Of a DNA stretch of 17,352 nucleotides, positions 15,393 to 17,352 are shown piece by piece (the first letter of the stretch is position 1; each line of letters opens with the position of its first letter). The DNA is from an uncultured Bacilli bacterium (lineage in GTDB: Bacteria > Bacillota_I > Bacilli_A > RF39 > UBA660): contig CANQMF010000015.1 in the NCBI GenBank assembly GCA_947624915.1, positions 1 to 17,352 on the forward strand, in the 5' to 3' direction. The notes beneath the pieces are model-generated. The model was not told the DNA's origin and ran no database searches. It worked only from the letters and a program-made list of their open reading frames with translations. The translations under genes were made by a program, and so were the position numbers.

Positions 15393-15421
15393 ATTATATC
15401 GCTATTTAACTAAAACGTAAA
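15393..15421 (-). promoter_or_regulatory. Promoter of the MMPL gene
   Basis: TTTACG (15416-15421), 17 bases, TATAAT (15393-15398) on the minus strand, about 34 bases before the ATG. Confidence 0.55.
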
Positions 15422-15435
15422 GGAAACAATTCGTC

Positions 15436-15467
15436 AAAAAAAACAAAATAATTTCAACTATTTTGTT
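15436..15467 (-). terminator. Intrinsic terminator overlapping the lipoprotein stop codon
   Basis: AACAAAATA (15442-15450) pairs with TATTTTGTT (15459-15467) around eight bases; the minus-strand product continues with a run of T. The stem includes the gene's last codons and reaches into the TAG at 15458-15460. The other side is also T-rich, so it may work both ways. Confidence 0.8.
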
Positions 15468-16129
15468 TTTTGTTTATTTACTATTTCTTCTTTTTCTACT
15501 GATGTACTATTAACTACATAAATAGGACGTTTAATATCAACTAAAGAAGCATGTACAGGATATGAAGTTTCATATGTTACTTCATTAAACTCACCCGGTA
15601 CACACGTTATTTTAGGCTTTTCAGTACGATAAAAATCTTCAGTAATATCAACCTTAACAAGACTACCCGTTTGATACTCTTTTTCTTTATATGGCATTAA
15701 TTTTTCAGCATCACAACTAAAAACCGCAAGACGCTCTTTTTCATTAGACATTTTCTCAATATCAAAATCACCATCTCTATCAAATATTTCATGTACATAT
15801 AAACGGTAATCTTTTGCATAAAAATATCCAAGCAAATACTCTACAACTAATTCACCATTTTCCCTATAACTAAAAATAATACATTGTAATTTGGAATCAT
15901 TTTGAACATAAGGTGCTACCTCATCCTCAATAAAAGGCTTATACGGTTTAGGAGTAATAAAATCACAGCTTGTTACTGATGGTTCTATATTATCATTTTC
16001 TTTTACATTTTTTATAACTGTACAACCAGTTGCAGATAGTAACATAGCCCCAGATAAACTTGCAGATATTAAAGATAACTTACCTCTATTTAAAAATCTT
16101 TCCCAATTAATATTAATTTTTGACACCAT
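15458..16129 (-). CDS. Putative lipoprotein of unknown function
   Basis: Predicted 223-residue exported protein that I do not recognise. A charged N-terminus (KININWERFLNRGK) leads to a hydrophobic stretch (~18-34) ending in LSATGC with Cys36. This resembles a lipoprotein signal, though Ala at -3 is less usual than Leu or Val, so a plain membrane anchor is possible. The mature part is hydrophilic and beta-rich (CIIFSYRENGELVVEYLLGYFY, shortened here to its outline: strand, turn, strand) with acidic patches and four further cysteines. No catalytic motif is visible. ATG at 16129 is chosen because GGAGGGG is 4 bases upstream; a TTG 28 codons earlier would lie in the promoter. It has a strong promoter and its own terminator, so it is monocistronic between HlyIII and MMPL. 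Confidence 0.6.
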   Translation of the reverse strand: MVSKININWERFLNRGKLSLISASLSGAMLLSATGCTVIKNVKENDNIEPSVTSCDFITPKPYKPFIEDEVAPYVQNDSKLQCIIFSYRENGELVVEYLLGYFYAKDYRLYVHEIFDRDGDFDIEKMSNEKERLAVFSCDAEKLMPYKEKEYQTGSLVKVDITEDFYRTEKPKITCVPGEFNEVTYETSYPVHASLVDIKRPIYVVNSTSVEKEEIVNKQKTK

Positions 16130-16150
16130 AATCCCCTCCAATTGAGTTAT

Positions 16151-16179
16151 ATGATAACATGAATTAGCAGACTTGTCAA
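16151..16179 (-). promoter_or_regulatory. Promoter of the lipoprotein gene
   Basis: TTGACA (16174-16179), 17 bases, TATCAT (16151-16156) with a TGT extension just before the -10. The predicted start is about 15 bases before the ATG region, close to the GGAGGGG site. Confidence 0.7.
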
Positions 16180-16260
16180 TTTCACCCGTCGAAATTATAT
16201 TTCCAAAATTCAAAAAATTTTATCTAAGAATATTTTAGTGTAACACTATAGTTTTTAAAA

Positions 16261-16303
16261 CCAAAAAGAATCTAAAATCAATTAGTGTTGATATTAGATT
16301 CTT
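16261..16303 (-). terminator. Intrinsic terminator of the HlyIII-family gene
   Basis: AAGAATCTAAAATCAA (16266-16281) pairs with TTGATATTAGATTCTT (16288-16303) over 16 positions with one mismatch and a six-base loop; on the minus strand it is followed by TTTGGTTTT. Confidence 0.75.
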
Positions 16304-16309
16304 ATATCA

Positions 16310-16963
16310 TTATACGACATAAAGTAAAATTGAAAAAAACTGAAAAATACTACCACCTAAAACAAAGAAATGCCATACGGAATGCATATATTTTATTTTA
16401 TGACCAATTAAATAAACAACCGCTCCTATAGTATAAATAATTCCACCAATTAATAACAAAACTAATCCATTATGAGATAAATTTGCCACTAAACTCTTTA
16501 GTGAAAAAACAACCATCCACCCCATAAGTAAGTACAAAGGAAAAGATATCTTTTTAAATTTTTCTAAACTTATACTATTACCAACAATACCTAAAATAGC
16601 TGCCAACCAAATTATTATTAACATAATAAATCCTTTTAAACCACCAATCACAAGCAACAAAAATGGTGTATAACTACCTGCTATTAAAAGAAAGATACTA
16701 CAGTGATCAAAAATACGAAACACCTTTTTAGCTTTATTCGGTTTTAAAGAATGATACAAACAACTCATTAAATATAAAATAATCAAACTAGAGCCATAAA
16801 TAGAACTAGCAACAATCCCTACAATACTATGATGTAAACAAGAAGAAATAACACATAAAACGAGTGCTGCAATAGATAATAATACTCCTATACCATGCGA
16901 AATGGAATTAATTAACTCTTCTGCTAAAGAGTACTCCGGCGTACCAATATTTTTCTTTTTCAT
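16310..16963 (-). CDS. trhA: Hemolysin III family (TrhA/PAQR-like) membrane protein
   Basis: Seven-helix membrane protein of 217 residues, the usual family length. Despite the name, bacterial members are thought to act in membrane energetics or lipid homeostasis rather than as toxins; they share a fold with PAQR receptors. Family marks: EELINSISHGIG (15-26), SCLYHS (67-72) giving Ser67 and His71, FDHCSIF (85-91) giving Asp86, and MHSVWHFFVLGGS (193-205) giving His194 and His198, the expected metal-site residues. ATG at 16963 is preferred over a GTG four codons upstream because GAGGGG lies 4 bases before the ATG. It has its own promoter (TTCACA-17-TATAAT) and strong terminator, so it is a single-gene unit. 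Confidence 0.92.
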   Translation of the reverse strand: MKKKNIGTPEYSLAEELINSISHGIGVLLSIAALVLCVISSCLHHSIVGIVASSIYGSSLIILYLMSCLYHSLKPNKAKKVFRIFDHCSIFLLIAGSYTPFLLLVIGGLKGFIMLIIIWLAAILGIVGNSISLEKFKKISFPLYLLMGWMVVFSLKSLVANLSHNGLVLLLIGGIIYTIGAVVYLIGHKIKYMHSVWHFFVLGGSIFQFFSILLYVV

Positions 16964-17000
16964 TTTACCCCTCACTTTAAATTAATTATAATTACTTATT

Positions 17001-17029
17001 ATTATACCATGTATTGCTTAAGATGTGAA
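17001..17029 (-). promoter_or_regulatory. Promoter of the HlyIII-family gene
   Basis: TTCACA (17024-17029), 17 bases, TATAAT (17001-17006) preceded by TGG, giving a near-consensus extended promoter. The -35 abuts the T run of the upstream terminator. Confidence 0.7.
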
Positions 17030-17030
17030 T

Positions 17031-17058
17031 AAAAAAATTACTAACCAAAGTTAGTAAT
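17031..17058 (-). terminator. Intrinsic terminator of the right-edge gene
   Basis: ATTACTAAC (17037-17045) and GTTAGTAAT (17050-17058) pair around CAAA; the minus strand continues TTTTTTATTC. Confidence 0.8.
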
Positions 17059-17067
17059 TAATAAATA

Positions 17068-17352
17068 TTATGCAGTCTTCCAAGCAGTAGCAGCATTTTC
17101 ATATTGCATAGTTTCTACAGTAACAGTTAAAGTATATTTAGCACCATCATAACCACCATCAGTTGATGTACAAGTAACAGTTGTTGTTCCGTCTTTTTCT
17201 ACTGGTCCTGTACATGATGCTTTATTCTTTGCCAAAGCATTAAATGTTACAGACTCTAATAATTTCTCAGTAGTGGCTCCATCAGCTAATGGTTTTAGTT
17301 CAGTACTATCAGTAGAGTAATAATAATATCCAGTAGTATAACCAGACATATC
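17068..17352 (-). CDS. C-terminal part of a secreted or pilin-like protein (5' end outside window)
   Basis: The frame is open to the last base of the window, so the gene starts beyond the right edge and only about 94 residues are seen. The segment is rich in Thr, Ser, Gly and Tyr with beta-strand patterns (GYYYYSTDST, YTLTVTVETM) and two cysteines 14 residues apart (46 and 60 counting from the first in-window Met) that could form a disulfide. This fits an exported protein, for example the C-terminal domain of a type IV pilin-like or competence pseudopilin protein, but the diagnostic N-terminus is missing. No domain is recognised. A strong terminator follows. Confidence 0.6.
   Translation of the reverse strand, partial: DMSGYTTGYYYYSTDSTELKPLADGATTEKLLESVTFNALAKNKASCTGPVEKDGTTTVTCTSTDGGYDGAKYTLTVTVETMQYENAATAWKTA

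Overview
The window is AT-rich DNA from a low-GC Gram-positive bacterium, probably a host-associated member of the Bacilli/Erysipelotrichia/Mycoplasmatota neighbourhood. Evidence for this: short gaps, strong AGGAGG-type ribosome binding sites, TATAAT promoters (several with an extended TGn -10), simple hairpin-plus-T-run terminators, a membrane-anchored wall amidase, a signal-peptide surface protein with a sortase-like C-terminus, and an archaeal-type AspRS. UGA is a stop here (it ends the XRE-family gene) and Trp is UGG, so the standard bacterial code applies. I cannot name the genus.

Layout. Positions 1-636 hold the 3' end of an aspartyl-tRNA synthetase gene, the only plus-strand gene. Everything else reads leftwards on the minus strand. 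From the left these are: a JAMM/MPN-type putative metallopeptidase (680-1468); a 445-base gap with a strong hairpin; an overlapping pair, a UMPH-1-type HAD nucleotidase and an O6-methylguanine-DNA methyltransferase (1914-3237); a 938-residue surface protein with a beta-helix-like head and near-identical tandem stalk repeats (3316-6132); an N-acetylmuramoyl-L-alanine amidase (6325-7017) behind a 57-codon unrecognised small gene ending in a Cys-containing tail (7071-7244); a membrane-tethered XRE-family regulator (7447-8163); an overlapping nitroreductase and YcxB-like membrane protein pair (8227-9289); a DUF362 protein and a VanZ-like membrane protein (9519-11766); a large MMPL/RND transporter with seven helical repeats inserted in its second extracytoplasmic loop (11820-15359); a putative lipoprotein (15458-16129); a hemolysin III/TrhA family protein (16310-16963); and the 3' end of a secreted or pilin-like gene running off the right edge.

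Transcription units read from promoters and terminators: HlyIII alone; lipoprotein alone; MMPL alone or with weak read-through; VanZ plus DUF362 behind a promoter with a perfect palindrome at the start site; YcxB-like plus nitroreductase; XRE, possibly followed by the small gene and amidase; surface protein alone; MGMT plus HAD; JAMM protein alone. Much of the window concerns the cell envelope (surface adhesin-like protein, amidase, VanZ, MMPL, lipoprotein, HlyIII). I found no tRNA, rRNA, CRISPR array, transposase or phage module, and no clear evidence for a complete new multi-gene system. The best candidates for novelty are the repeat-bearing MMPL, the small Cys-tailed gene, the JAMM protein with an insertion between its metal motifs, and the recombination-prone surface protein.
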